DNA of 64,000 nucleotides from Pseudomonas hamedanensis. GTDB lineage: Bacteria; Pseudomonadota; Gammaproteobacteria; Pseudomonadales; Pseudomonadaceae. Below the pieces are notes generated by a model. That model made no database searches and was not told the origin of the DNA. It saw only the letters and a list, made by a program, of their open reading frames with translations. Below are positions 47,203-56,341 of this stretch, in pieces. How positions within the stretch are numbered: the stretch's first letter is position 1; every line of letters begins with the position of its first letter. The stretch covers positions 3,560,001-3,624,000 of the forward strand of contig NZ_CP077091.1 in NCBI RefSeq assembly GCF_014268595.2, written 5' to 3'. The translations under genes were made by a program, and so were the position numbers.

Positions 47203-49650
47203 TTGATTCGTCTGCTGAAATTTTTCGGTTGGTCCATCGTCGCCGTTTTCTGCGGACTGCTATTGAGTCTCAGCGGCGCGTTTCTTTACCTTAGTCCGGG
47301 TTTGCCGTCTGTGGAGGCGCTGAGAAGCATTCAGTTGCAGATTCCCCTGCGGGTCTACAGCAGCGACGACAAGTTGATCGCAGAGTTTGGCGAAATGCGC
47401 CGAACGCCGATCCGTTTCGCCGACATTCCGCCCAATTTCATTAATGCGTTACTAAGTGCTGAAGACGACAATTTCGCCAACCATTACGGCGTCGATCCAA
47501 GCAGCCTGATGCGCGCGGCGACCCAGTTGATCAAGAGCGGGCACATTCAGTCCGGCGGCAGCACCATCACCATGCAGGTGGCGAAGAACTTCTTCCTCAC
47601 CAGCGAGCGCAGCTTCTCGCGCAAAACCACCGAAATTCTTCTGGCCCTGCAGATCGAGCGACAGCTGACCAAGGACGAGATCCTTGAGCTGTACGTCAAC
47701 AAGATCTATCTGGGCAACCGCGCCTACGGCATCGAAGCGGCGGCGCAGGTGTATTACGGCAAGTCGATCCGTGACGTCAGTCTGGCGCAGATGGCAATGA
47801 TTGCCGGCCTGCCAAAGGCACCGTCGCGCTTCAACCCGCTGGCCAACCCGGCACGCAGCAAAGAGCGCCGCGACTGGATCCTCGGGCGCATGTACAAGCT
47901 GGGCAAAATCAGCGAAGCCGACTACACCGCCGCGATCAACGAGCCGCTGAACGCCAGCTACCACGTGCCGACTCCGGAAGTGAACGCGCCGTATATCGCT
48001 GAAATGGCCCGCGCCGAAATGGTCGGGCGCTATGGCAGCGACGCCTACACCGAAGGCTTTCGCGTCACCACCACGGTGCCGAGCAACCTGCAGGAAATGG
48101 CCAACACCGCGCTGCACGAAGGCTTGATGACTTACGACCAGCGTCACGGCTACCGTGGCCCCGAGTCGCGCCTGCCGGGCAAGACCCGCGAGGCCTGGGC
48201 CAGCGAATTGACCAAACAGCGCACCATCAGCAGCCTGGAACCGGCCATTGTCACTCAGGTCGACAAGGCCGGCCTGCAAGTGCTGACGCGTACCGGTGAA
48301 GAACACGTGGCCTGGGACACCATGAAATGGGCGCGACCCTTCCTTAACACCAACAGCATGGGTCCCAACCCGCGCCAGCCAGCCGATGTCGCGCAGGTCG
48401 GCGACCTGATTCGGGTGCAGCGCCAGAAGGACAACTCGCTCAAGTTCAGCCAGATTCCGCAGGCCCAGGGCGCGCTGGTGTCGCTGGATCCGCAGAACGG
48501 CGCGATCCGCTCGCTGGTCGGCGGTTTCGCGTTCGAGCAGAGCAATTACAACCGCGCCATGCAGGCCAAGCGTCAGCCGGGCTCGAGCTTCAAGCCGTTC
48601 GTCTACAGCGCCGCGCTGGACAACGGCTACACCGCTGCCAGCCTGGTGAACGATGCGCCGATCGTGTTCGTCGACGAGTATCTGGACAAGGTCTGGCGGC
48701 CGAAGAACGACACCAACACCTTCCTCGGCCCGATCCGTTTGCGTGAAGCGCTGTACAAGTCGCGCAACCTGGTGTCGATCCGCTTGCTGCAAGCGATGGG
48801 TGTGGGCAAGACCATCGACTACATCACCCGCTTCGGCTTCAACAAGCAGGACCTGCCGCCGAACCTGTCGCTGGCACTGGGCACCGCGACGCTGACGCCG
48901 ATGGAAATCGCCACCGGCTGGAGTACGTTTGCCAACGGCGGCTACAAGATCAGCCCGTACATCATCGACAAGATCGAAAGCCGCAACGGCGACACGCTGT
49001 TTGTCGCCAACCCGCCGACCGTACCGCAAGGCGGCTCGGCGACCGACGGCATCGCCGCACCGAACACCGAATCGTTCACGGTCAACGCCGCTCCGGTTGC
49101 GGGTGAAGCCGCGGGTAGTCCAGCGGTGCCGCAAGCGCCAGCAGTGGCTGAACGCATCGTCGATGCGCGCACTACCTACATTCTCAACAGCATGTTGCAG
49201 GACGTGATCAAGCTCGGCACCGGCCGGCGCGCGCTGGCCATGGGCCGTAGCGATATCGCCGGCAAAACCGGTACGACCAACGAGTCGAAAGACGCCTGGT
49301 TCTCCGGTTACAACGCCGATTACGTGACCACGGTCTGGACCGGTTTCGACCAGCCGGAAAGCCTCGGTCGTCGTGAGTTCGGCGGCACCGTGGCGCTGCC
49401 GATCTGGATGAATTACATGTCGGCCGCGCTGAAAGACAAGCCGCCGCATGTGCAGCCTGAGCCGGAAGGTTTGCTCAGCCTGCGGGTGGATCCGGTCAGT
49501 GGCCGTGCAGCGTCGCCGAGCACACCGGGCGCGTACTTCGAGCTGTTCAAGGCTGAAGACACGCCGCCATCGGTGAACGAGCTGGGCAACGGCGTAGTGC
49601 CGGGCAGTCCGTTGCCGGCGGATGAACAGGCGCCGATCGATTTGTTCTGA
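47203..49650 (+). CDS. mrcA: Penicillin-binding protein 1A (bifunctional transglycosylase/transpeptidase)
   Basis: 815 residues. One membrane helix near residues 9-32, a GT51 glycosyltransferase domain with the catalytic Glu87 in SAEDDNFANHYGVD, an OB-like insert, then the transpeptidase domain with active-site Ser461 in GSSFKPF and the KTGTT motif near residue 687. It polymerises and cross-links peptidoglycan at the inner membrane. TTG start at 47203 (MIRLLKFFGWS); no in-frame ATG gives a sensible N-terminus. Lies beside the pil operon as usual in Pseudomonas. Confidence 0.95.
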   Translation: MIRLLKFFGWSIVAVFCGLLLSLSGAFLYLSPGLPSVEALRSIQLQIPLRVYSSDDKLIAEFGEMRRTPIRFADIPPNFINALLSAEDDNFANHYGVDPSSLMRAATQLIKSGHIQSGGSTITMQVAKNFFLTSERSFSRKTTEILLALQIERQLTKDEILELYVNKIYLGNRAYGIEAAAQVYYGKSIRDVSLAQMAMIAGLPKAPSRFNPLANPARSKERRDWILGRMYKLGKISEADYTAAINEPLNASYHVPTPEVNAPYIAEMARAEMVGRYGSDAYTEGFRVTTTVPSNLQEMANTALHEGLMTYDQRHGYRGPESRLPGKTREAWASELTKQRTISSLEPAIVTQVDKAGLQVLTRTGEEHVAWDTMKWARPFLNTNSMGPNPRQPADVAQVGDLIRVQRQKDNSLKFSQIPQAQGALVSLDPQNGAIRSLVGGFAFEQSNYNRAMQAKRQPGSSFKPFVYSAALDNGYTAASLVNDAPIVFVDEYLDKVWRPKNDTNTFLGPIRLREALYKSRNLVSIRLLQAMGVGKTIDYITRFGFNKQDLPPNLSLALGTATLTPMEIATGWSTFANGGYKISPYIIDKIESRNGDTLFVANPPTVPQGGSATDGIAAPNTESFTVNAAPVAGEAAGSPAVPQAPAVAERIVDARTTYILNSMLQDVIKLGTGRRALAMGRSDIAGKTGTTNESKDAWFSGYNADYVTTVWTGFDQPESLGRREFGGTVALPIWMNYMSAALKDKPPHVQPEPEGLLSLRVDPVSGRAASPSTPGAYFELFKAEDTPPSVNELGNGVVPGSPLPADEQAPIDLF

Positions 49651-49663
49651 TTCTGATGCAGCA

Positions 49664-49702
49664 AAAAAGCCCCGCCTTCGTGAGAACTGTGGGGCTTTTT
49701 AT
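49664..49702 (+). terminator. Intrinsic terminator after mrcA
   Basis: AAAAGCCCC pairs with GGGGCTTTTT across about 16 nt, ending in TTTTTATT. It lies just past the mrcA stop. Confidence 0.85.
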
Positions 49703-49736
49703 TGCCTGCCATCCGAGATATTGGCCGACCTGACGC

Positions 49737-49755
49737 CTTCGCGAGCAGGCTCGCT
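49737..49755. repeat. Left half of a REP pair split by the IS110 element
   Basis: CTTCGCGAGCAGGCTCGCT ends at 49755. Joined to 50926 onward it restores GCTCGCTCCCACAG, the sequence found in intact REP pairs such as that at 26752. Confidence 0.9.
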
Positions 49756-49759
49756 TGTA

Positions 49760-49912
49760 TGGTTAGACTTGAAGGGGTGGTGGGACGAACAGTTCGCATC
49801 TGACTGCTGTAACAGTACAGACCGTGGGAGACCTCGCCCCACCCCTTCCACCAAAAGCGCCGATAGAGAATGCTTCGTTCAAGCGACGATAGAAACAAGC
49901 CTGCGCCTCTGG
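49760..49912 (+). ncRNA. Predicted IS110 bridge RNA with target and donor loops
   Basis: Two bulged stem-loops can be drawn. Target loop: outer stem GAAGGGGTGG (49771-49780) with CCACCCCTTC (49839-49848), inner hairpin 49799-49821; the internal loop carries GTTCG (49792-49796; left target GCTCG with one wobble) and GTGGGAG (49824-49830; exact complement of CTCCCAC of the right target). Donor loop: GCGC 49857-49860 with 49903-49906, inner hairpin 49872-49884; it carries AGAAT (49867-49871; equal to the right end before the core) and ACAAG (49895-49899; complement of CTTGT at the core/left end). This is the IS621-type layout. Ends and fold are predictions by eye. Confidence 0.55.
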
Positions 49913-49951
49913 GTGAAACCCCTACAAGCTGTAAAACCTTAGCGTGGAGAA

Positions 49952-50908
49952 GTGCCAGTGGCAATGCGCGTGTCGAAGGCAATCGTGGGCGTGGACGTCG
50001 CCAAAGCTGAACTCGTTATTTATTTAGCAGATCCAGATCTGCTCACCTCGATAACCAATGAAAAGCTGGCCATAAAGCGCTGGCTTAAAACATTGGCGGG
50101 GCCCACTGCGATAGCTGTTGAGGCGACAAATATTTATCACGTCGACTTGGTTGAGTTGGCTCATGAGTCAGGTCACGACGTCTACATCATCGACGGTTTT
50201 CAACTAAGTAATTATCGTAAAAGTATCGGTGGTCGCAGTAAAACGGACGCATCTGACGCCCGTCTTCTCGCCCGTTTTTTAAAAAACGAAGGTGAGGATC
50301 TGCGACCTTGGACCCCACCTCCGGCAGTCTACGGCAAGCTGCAAAGCCTTCTACGACGCAGAGCTTCGCTGATACGGGCCAAAACCAGCCTGACCCAGAG
50401 CTGGGCAAATGACGCCAGTTTGAAAGGCGTGTTCGCAACTTTCATAAAGTCTATAGAACGGCTGGATTTACTTGTTCAGAAAAAACTCAAGGAAGTCTTG
50501 CGCGAAGCTGGTTTGCTGGAAGAGGTTGCCAGATGCCAAGCCATCGAAGGTATAGGTTTTCTAACTGCAACTGCTTTGGTCATGGCATACAACCGAGGCG
50601 ACTTTACCAGCGGGGACTCTTATATAGCGTTCTTAGGCATGGACCTGAGAGTGAGTGACTCGGGTCAAAAAAATGGCCGTAGATATTTAACCAAGCGAGG
50701 ATGCTCGGAGGTACGTCGATTACTGCATAACGCCGCCATGTCAGCCTGCCGATCAAATGCCTGGAAAGAGTTCTACAACCATCATCTCAGTTGCGGAAAA
50801 GCGACTACACAGGTGCTGGTGATGCTCGGCCGTAAACTTGCTCGAATAGCGTTCGCCCTGATGAAAAACCAGAGCGAATACCAATCGAAAGGGGGAGTTA
50901 TGGCTTGA
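49952..50908 (+). CDS. IS110-family transposase
   Basis: 318 residues. The N-terminal DEDD RuvC-like domain begins IVGVDVAKAELVIY (first Asp), with AIAVEATNIYH (Glu) and KTDASDARLLARFL (Asp pair). The C-terminal Tnp_20 domain has CQAIEGIGFLTATALV, the Gly-rich motif, and a Ser-rich DSGQKNGRRYLTKRGCSEVRR region holding the catalytic Ser. The enzyme recombines donor and target DNA through an RNA-guided mechanism in the IS110 family. Frame is intact, so the element may be active. Several starts are possible (GTG 49952, GTG 49958, ATG 49964). Lower GC than the flanks. Confidence 0.92.
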   Translation: MPVAMRVSKAIVGVDVAKAELVIYLADPDLLTSITNEKLAIKRWLKTLAGPTAIAVEATNIYHVDLVELAHESGHDVYIIDGFQLSNYRKSIGGRSKTDASDARLLARFLKNEGEDLRPWTPPPAVYGKLQSLLRRRASLIRAKTSLTQSWANDASLKGVFATFIKSIERLDLLVQKKLKEVLREAGLLEEVARCQAIEGIGFLTATALVMAYNRGDFTSGDSYIAFLGMDLRVSDSGQKNGRRYLTKRGCSEVRRLLHNAAMSACRSNAWKEFYNHHLSCGKATTQVLVMLGRKLARIAFALMKNQSEYQSKGGVMA

Positions 50909-50925
50909 TGACAACCATAGAATCT

Positions 50926-50974
50926 CCCACAGTGGAATGCGTTTCAAGGTGGGAGCGAGCCTGCTCGCGAAGAG
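50926..50974. repeat. Right part of the REP pair split by the IS110 element
   Basis: CCCACAG continues the REP arm cut at 49755, and GTGGGAGCGAGCCTGCTCGC at about 50950 is the opposite arm. Confidence 0.9.
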
Positions 50975-51009
50975 GCCCTGAAGAGCACCACAAAACCCTC
51001 AGGCATAAA

Positions 51010-51039
51010 AAAGCCCCGACTCTCACAAGCCGGGGCTTT
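51010..51039. terminator. Intrinsic terminator downstream of the malic enzyme gene
   Basis: AAAGCCCCG (51010-51018) pairs with CGGGGCTTT (51031-51039). On the minus strand it follows the malic enzyme stop by about 20 bp. Confidence 0.85.
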
Positions 51040-51060
51040 CGCTTGAAGCGTTACAACGGC

Positions 51061-52329
51061 TTAGCCGTTGAACACGTCATCCACGCTCTTCAGCGGGTAG
51101 TTCTTCGGATACGGCAGAGTAGCCACACCAGTCTCGATCGCGGCTTTGGCCACGGCGTCGGAGATCAGGGTGATCAGGCGCTTGTCCATTGGCTTCGGAA
51201 TGATGTACTCACGGCCGAATTCCAGCGGTGCACCACCGTAGGCGTCGCACACGTCCTGTGGCACTGGCAGTTTGGCCAGTTCGCGCAGGGCGTTGGCCGC
51301 CGCCACTTTCATTTCTTCGTTGATGCGCTTGGCGCGAACGTCCAGGGCACCGCGGAAAATGAACGGGAAGCCGAGCACGTTGTTGACCTGGTTCGGGTAG
51401 TCCGAACGGCCGGTTGCCATGATCACGTCGCTACGGGTTGCGTGCGCCAGTTCCGGGGAGATTTCCGGATCCGGGTTGGAGCAGGCGAACACGATCGGGT
51501 TCGCTGCCATCGACAGCAGGCCTTCGGCGCTCAGCAGGTTAGGACCGGACAGACCGACGAACACGTCAGCGCCTGCCAGTGCGTCAGCCAGGGTGCGCTT
51601 TTCGGTAGCGTGGGCGAACACGGCTTTGTACTGGTTCAGGTCGTCACGGCCGGAGTGGATCACACCGGTACGGTCAACCATGAAGATGTTTTCGATGCGA
51701 GCGCCCATGCTCACCAGCAACTTCATGCAGGAGATGGCGGCAGCACCGGCACCCAGGCAGACGATTTTCGCGTCTTGCAGGGTTTTGCCAGCAATTTCCA
51801 AGGCGTTGATCATGCCGGCAGCGGTCACGATCGCGGTGCCGTGCTGGTCGTCGTGGAAGACCGGAATGTCGCACTGCTCGATCAGCGCGCGCTCAATCTC
51901 AAAGCACTCTGGCGCCTTGATGTCTTCCAGGTTGATGCCACCGAAGGTGATGGAGATGCGCTTGACGGTGTCGATGAAGGCTTGCGGGCTTTCCGAGTCG
52001 ACTTCGATGTCGAACACGTCGATGCCGGCGAAGCGCTTGAACAGCACGCCTTTACCTTCCATCACAGGCTTGGAGGCCAATGGGCCGAGGTTACCCAGGC
52101 CGAGAATCGCGGTGCCATCGGAAATGACTGCCACCAGGTTGCCCTTGCCGGTGTACTTGTAGGCCAGTTCAGGATCGCGGGCGATCTCACGCACTGGTTC
52201 AGCTACGCCGGGGCTGTAGGCCAGCGACAGGTCGCGGGCGGTAGCAGTGGCCTTGGTGAGCTCGACACTCAGCTTCCCCGGACGAGGATGGGCGTGATAT
52301 TCGAGAGCGGCAGTTTTCAGATCAGACAT
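51061..52329 (-). CDS. maeB: Malic enzyme (oxaloacetate-decarboxylating malate dehydrogenase), short form
   Basis: 422 residues, the short bacterial form. The malic N-terminal domain has SLAYSPGVAEPVREIA with the catalytic Tyr region and NLVAVISDGTAILGLGNLGP; the metal site lies in VFHDDQHGTAIV, and the NAD(P) domain has VCLGAGAAAISCMKLL. It converts malate to pyruvate and CO2, giving reduced cofactor. No phosphotransacetylase-like extension is present. ATG 52329 (MSDLKTAALEYHAHP) is the family start; a 40-codon upstream extension is rejected. Confidence 0.94.
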   Translation of the reverse strand: MSDLKTAALEYHAHPRPGKLSVELTKATATARDLSLAYSPGVAEPVREIARDPELAYKYTGKGNLVAVISDGTAILGLGNLGPLASKPVMEGKGVLFKRFAGIDVFDIEVDSESPQAFIDTVKRISITFGGINLEDIKAPECFEIERALIEQCDIPVFHDDQHGTAIVTAAGMINALEIAGKTLQDAKIVCLGAGAAAISCMKLLVSMGARIENIFMVDRTGVIHSGRDDLNQYKAVFAHATEKRTLADALAGADVFVGLSGPNLLSAEGLLSMAANPIVFACSNPDPEISPELAHATRSDVIMATGRSDYPNQVNNVLGFPFIFRGALDVRAKRINEEMKVAAANALRELAKLPVPQDVCDAYGGAPLEFGREYIIPKPMDKRLITLISDAVAKAAIETGVATLPYPKNYPLKSVDDVFNG

Positions 52330-52513
52330 TTTGGCATTCCGCTTTTTACTGTTGGACAGACTGGTCAGCGAGGATACGCGCCTCGCAAAGTCCCCACAAG
52401 ACTGAGCGGTCACCGCTGTCAAGCGCCCTGCCCTACGACTTTGGGCCAAGAGCCACGGCGCACAAGGGCTGGACTGTTCACAATCGACTTAAAAAATGTC
52501 TACAATTTTTTCG

Positions 52514-53296
52514 TCAGCGCAAAACCTGCAACATTGCCGAATCGGTCAGCGGGAGCAGCCAGCGCGGCTGTCCCGTTTGTAATCCACCGCGCCGCGAACG
52601 ATCGACCACCCAGCCGCGCGCCTCGATCTGCTTGCCCTCGAGGGCCTGGAGCCGGGCATTGTTGAATTGTCCGACCAGATTGGGTGCAACGCGCAATACA
52701 AGCGCATCGTGCATTTCGATCCAGATTCCGCCGCGATTGCGCTGGACCTTGCTCACACGACCACCGACCACGGCAAAACCCGAGCGCTGAATCTGCTGCG
52801 CTTTCAGTACAGGCGACCGGCGCCAGAGACCCAGCCCGGCTTGCCGCGCACTGCGCTCGGCGGTCTGCTGGCAGGCAACCAGATCGACATTCGGCGCCAC
52901 CGCGACCTGAAACCCAAGGCCATCGGCGAGCATTTGCGCCTCGAGGTTGGCGCCTTGCGCACTGTAAACATGCGCCAGGGTACGCCCGTAGTGATCTTTC
53001 GCCTGCTTGCCGGGCAGTAAACCGACGCGGCCGCCGCTGTCATCCACCAAGGCTTGCAGACGTTTGCGCGCCGCCACCGCGAATGGCTCGTCACTGCGGC
53101 CCTGCTTGCCCAGTTCCGGCGTGTTGAGGCCGATCATCCGCACGCTGCGACCATCGCTCAGGCGCAGCGTGTCGCCATCAACCACGCGCTGCACGCTGAC
53201 ACTGGTCAGCCCTGAGGGCGCTGGACAGAAGGCCTGCGCGCCGGACAGCCAAATCGCAGACACAAAAAAGGCGCCCGCAAGGGACGCCTTTTTCAT
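52514..53296 (-). CDS. Secreted thermonuclease-family (SNase-like) nuclease
   Basis: 260 residues. Signal peptide MKKASLAGAFFVSAIWLSGAQA, then an SNase domain: VQRVVDGDTLRLSDG, VRMIGLNTPE (catalytic Arg and Glu region) and DHYGRTLAHVY (second catalytic Arg). A C-terminal stretch of about 100 residues beyond the SNase fold (RGGIWIEMHDALVLRVAPN) looks OB-like. It should cut DNA or RNA in the periplasm or outside. The ATG at 53296 gives a normal signal peptide; an upstream TTG (53326) is unlikely. The gene lies after rpmE on the same strand. Confidence 0.88.
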   Translation of the reverse strand: MKKASLAGAFFVSAIWLSGAQAFCPAPSGLTSVSVQRVVDGDTLRLSDGRSVRMIGLNTPELGKQGRSDEPFAVAARKRLQALVDDSGGRVGLLPGKQAKDHYGRTLAHVYSAQGANLEAQMLADGLGFQVAVAPNVDLVACQQTAERSARQAGLGLWRRSPVLKAQQIQRSGFAVVGGRVSKVQRNRGGIWIEMHDALVLRVAPNLVGQFNNARLQALEGKQIEARGWVVDRSRRGGLQTGQPRWLLPLTDSAMLQVLR

Positions 53297-53337
53297 CAGT
53301 CCGGAGAAGTCGAGACGACTTTCCAAAATGATCAGCC

Positions 53338-53562
53338 TCAGGCTTTTGGAGCAACTTTGCCGAAAGCGCCGAAACGGTCTGCGAACTTCTGCACACGGCC
53401 GCCGGTGTCCAGAGTCTTCTGCTTACCGGTGTAGAACGGGTGGCATTCGTTGCAAACGTCGATCGACAGGGCTTTACCGAAGGTCGAACGAGTTTCGAAC
53501 TTGTTACCGCAGCTGCAGGTAACAGCAATTTCCGGGTAGTTCGGATGGATATCGGCTTTCAT
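53338..53562 (-). CDS. rpmE: 50S ribosomal protein L31 (zinc-binding form)
   Basis: 74 residues. The four Cys of the zinc ribbon are present (CSCG at 16-18 and CNEC at 37-40), so this is the zinc-containing paralogue rather than the Cys-less form used in zinc shortage. Sequence [20 protein letters not shown] is typical. Followed by the nuclease gene. Confidence 0.97.
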   Translation of the reverse strand: MKADIHPNYPEIAVTCSCGNKFETRSTFGKALSIDVCNECHPFYTGKQKTLDTGGRVQKFADRFGAFGKVAPKA

Positions 53563-53713
53563 GGTGTCTTCCTCAGGCTAGCGTGCCGCCACCCAACACT
53601 ATTGTTGAATACCGCACGTAATTAGGCCGCGGATTCTACCAGACCTTTTCAATCACGCAAGCTGTCACCGAGACCGACCGTCTGCTAGGCTCCCGGCCCA
53701 ATACGCGATTCCC

Positions 53714-53805
53714 TTGTAGGAGTGAGCCTGCTCGCGATAGCGGTATTTCAGACGACATAAATGTTGAATGACAGACCGCTATCGCGAGCAGGCTCACTCC
53801 TACAA
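53714..53805. repeat. REP palindrome pair between rpmE and priA
   Basis: TTGTAGGAGTGAGCCTGCTC at the left, its complement ending CTCCTACAA at the right. Same subtype as at 3707 and 18986. Confidence 0.92.
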
Positions 53806-53850
53806 GGTTATGTGCCTAGCCATACCGCCCGTTTATAGAGATCCCCCCGC

Positions 53851-56070
53851 GTGCCCGACGCCATTTTGCGCCTCGCCCTGCCTTCGCCCCTGCGCCGCCT
53901 GTTCGACTACCGGGCGCCGGCCGGCGTGCGGCGCGAGCAATTGCAGCCGGGCATGCGCCTGCGGGTGCCGTTCGGGCGGCGCGAGATGATCGGGATTCTG
54001 GTCGAGGTCACCGACACCAGCGAAGTGCCGGTGGAAAAACTCAAGCCGGCCCTGGCCCTTCTCGACGCGACTTCACCGCTGCCGCCGGCGCTGTTCAAGC
54101 TGTGCCTGTGGACCTCGCAGTATTATCAGCACAGCCTCGGCGACACCTTGAACTGGGCGCTGCCGGTGCTGCTGCGTCAGGGCGAGCTGGCCGAGGCCCG
54201 GCAAGAACGTTTCTGGTCGATTGCCCCCGGCGCCAGCGTCGACGACCCGCGAGTCGCCCGTGCGCCGCGCCAGCGTGAAGCCCTGACCACGCTGGCCCAG
54301 CACCCCCACGGCGTGGCTCATCAGTTGCTGAGCAAACTGATGTTGAGCAAGGACAGCCTCGATCTGCTCTTGGCCAAGGGGCTGGTGCAGGTAGAAATTC
54401 GCCGTCACGCCCCCGGCGCGCGCCACGAGCATTGGCTGGCGCAACCGGAACTGCCGCTCAACAGTGAACAACGTGCGGCGTATGAAGCTATTCGCGCCGG
54501 CTTCGACAGCTACCACGCCTTTCTGCTGGCAGGCGTCACTGGCAGCGGCAAGACCGAAGTCTATTTGCAACTGATCCGCGAAACCCTCGAGGCCGGCAAG
54601 CAGGCGCTGGTGCTGATCCCGGAGATCAACCTCGGCCCGCAGACCCTGGCGCGCTTCGAGCAGCGTTTCAATGCGCGCATCGCCCTGCTGCACTCGGCGG
54701 TCAATGATCGCGAACGCCTTGAAGCCTGGCTTGCCGCCCGCGATGGCGAGGCCGACATTATTATCGGCACCCGCTCGGCACTGTTCACGCCGATGAAAAA
54801 TCCCGGGCTGATCATCATCGATGAAGAGCACGATGGCTCCTATAAACAGCAGGAAGGTTTGCGCTACCACGCCCGCGATCTGGCGTTGGTGCGCGCACGG
54901 CAGGAAAACATCCCGATCGTGCTCGGTTCGGCGACGCCGTCGCTGGAAAGCCTGCACAACGCCTACACCGGTCGCTACGGCCTGCTGCGCCTGAACGAGC
55001 GCGCTGGCGGCGCCAAACAACCGCGCTTCCTGCGTCTGGATGTGAAAAGCCGGCCGCTGGACAGCGGCATTTCCGGGCCGATGCAGCAAGCCATCGGCCA
55101 GACCCTCGCCAATGGCCAGCAAGTGCTGGTGTTTCTCAATCGACGCGGATTTGCCCCGACCCTGCTCTGCCACGATTGCGGCTGGATGTCCGAGTGCTCG
55201 CGTTGCGATGCGCGCATGACCGTGCATCAGCGCTACGGCGAACTGCGCTGCCACCACTGCGGCTATGTCGAGCGCACGCCGCGCCAATGTCCGAAGTGCA
55301 ACAAGGTCGATCTGCGGCCGGTGGGCGCCGGTACCGAGCGCGCCGAGGAACGCCTGGCGATTCTGTTCCCCGATTATCCGGTGCTGCGCGTCGATCGCGA
55401 CAGCACCTCGCGCAAAGACGCGATGAATCAGCTGTTCGCGACCATCCAGAAAGGCCAGCCATGCATTCTGGTCGGCACGCAGATGCTGGCCAAGGGGCAC
55501 CACTTTCCACGGGTGACGCTGGTATCGATTCTGGATGCCGACGGCGGCCTGTTTTCCGGCGACTTCCGCGCCAGCGAGCGCATGGCGCAGTTGATCGTGC
55601 AGGTCGCCGGGCGCGCCGGACGGGCGGAAGAGCCGGGCAAAGTCATCATCCAGACGCATCTGGCCGATCATCCTTTATTGGTGCAACTGACCGAGCAGGG
55701 CTATTTCGCCTTTGCCGAGCAAGCGCTGAGCGAGCGCCGTGCCGCCGGGCTGCCGCCGTTTGCGCATCTGGCGCTGCTGCGCGCCGAAGCACACAAGCCA
55801 GGGCAGGCGGAGGGCTTTCTCGATGAAGCGTGCAGCGCGGCCGAGCGTTTGCTGTCCGAGCTGAATCTGAGCGCGATTGAGCTGCTCGGCCCGGTGCCGG
55901 CGCCGATGGAACGCCGCGCCGGGCGCTATCGTGCGCAGCTATTGTTGCAAGCGTCGGCGCGGGCACCGCTGCACCGGTTGCTGGCGAGTTGGCTGCTGGT
56001 GCTGGAACAGATGCCGAGCGGGCGGGCGGTGCGCTGGTCGCTGGATGTCGATCCTGTGGATTTGTATTGA
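53851..56070 (+). CDS. priA: Primosomal helicase PriA
   Basis: 739 residues, GTG start. An N-terminal DNA-binding domain (DAILRLALPSPLRRLFDYR) is followed by a superfamily 2 helicase core: Walker A GVTGSGKTEV near 231, DEEHD near 326, and GSATPS. Zinc-binding cysteines occur between helicase motifs (CHDCGWMSECSRCDARM, CHHCGYVERTPRQCPKC). It restarts stalled replication forks by loading the replisome. Divergent from rpmE. Confidence 0.97.
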   Translation: MPDAILRLALPSPLRRLFDYRAPAGVRREQLQPGMRLRVPFGRREMIGILVEVTDTSEVPVEKLKPALALLDATSPLPPALFKLCLWTSQYYQHSLGDTLNWALPVLLRQGELAEARQERFWSIAPGASVDDPRVARAPRQREALTTLAQHPHGVAHQLLSKLMLSKDSLDLLLAKGLVQVEIRRHAPGARHEHWLAQPELPLNSEQRAAYEAIRAGFDSYHAFLLAGVTGSGKTEVYLQLIRETLEAGKQALVLIPEINLGPQTLARFEQRFNARIALLHSAVNDRERLEAWLAARDGEADIIIGTRSALFTPMKNPGLIIIDEEHDGSYKQQEGLRYHARDLALVRARQENIPIVLGSATPSLESLHNAYTGRYGLLRLNERAGGAKQPRFLRLDVKSRPLDSGISGPMQQAIGQTLANGQQVLVFLNRRGFAPTLLCHDCGWMSECSRCDARMTVHQRYGELRCHHCGYVERTPRQCPKCNKVDLRPVGAGTERAEERLAILFPDYPVLRVDRDSTSRKDAMNQLFATIQKGQPCILVGTQMLAKGHHFPRVTLVSILDADGGLFSGDFRASERMAQLIVQVAGRAGRAEEPGKVIIQTHLADHPLLVQLTEQGYFAFAEQALSERRAAGLPPFAHLALLRAEAHKPGQAEGFLDEACSAAERLLSELNLSAIELLGPVPAPMERRAGRYRAQLLLQASARAPLHRLLASWLLVLEQMPSGRAVRWSLDVDPVDLY

Positions 56071-56077
56071 GCTGACC

Positions 56078-56210
56078 TGTGGCGAGGGAGCTTGCTCCCG
56101 CTGGGGCGCGAAGCGCTCCTGATATCAGGCTTGGCAATCTGGCCTTATATCTGCAGCTTACTTTTTTACGACTGCTTCGCAGTCGAGCGGGAGCAAGCTC
56201 CCTCGCCACA
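56078..56210. repeat. REP palindrome pair between priA and argS
   Basis: TGTGGCGAGGGAGCTTGCTC and its complement GAGCAAGCTCCCTCGCCACA; same subtype as at 9195. Confidence 0.92.
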
Positions 56211-56341
56211 GGGCAATTTGTCACCACAAGTCCATAAGCTGCCTGCTAAGGTTGGCAAGCCCGTCTTCGCAACGGATAATGCCCAGTTTTTCCACCCGCG
56301 CACCGATGCGCCCGCCGCGCTTGCGGTCGAAAGAGAAGACC

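Larger units (their letters stand above)
49756..50925 (+). mobile_element. IS110-family insertion sequence inserted in a REP palindrome
   Basis: About 1170 bp. Boundaries come from rejoining the split REP: GCTCG-CT (core CT at 49754-49755) on the left and CT-CCCAC (core CT at 50924-50925) on the right. There are no terminal inverted repeats and no longer target duplication, as expected for IS110. A non-coding left end of about 195 bp precedes a DEDD transposase gene; the right end is only 17 bp. A long left end is where IS110-group elements encode their bridge RNA. Confidence 0.88.

Noticed and set aside
47452..49449. 665-codon frame opposite mrcA, and similar long frames opposite argS, priA, hslU and the MMPL gene
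   Set aside because: Antisense shadows of high-GC third positions; compositionally abnormal His/Arg/Gln-rich proteins without motifs.
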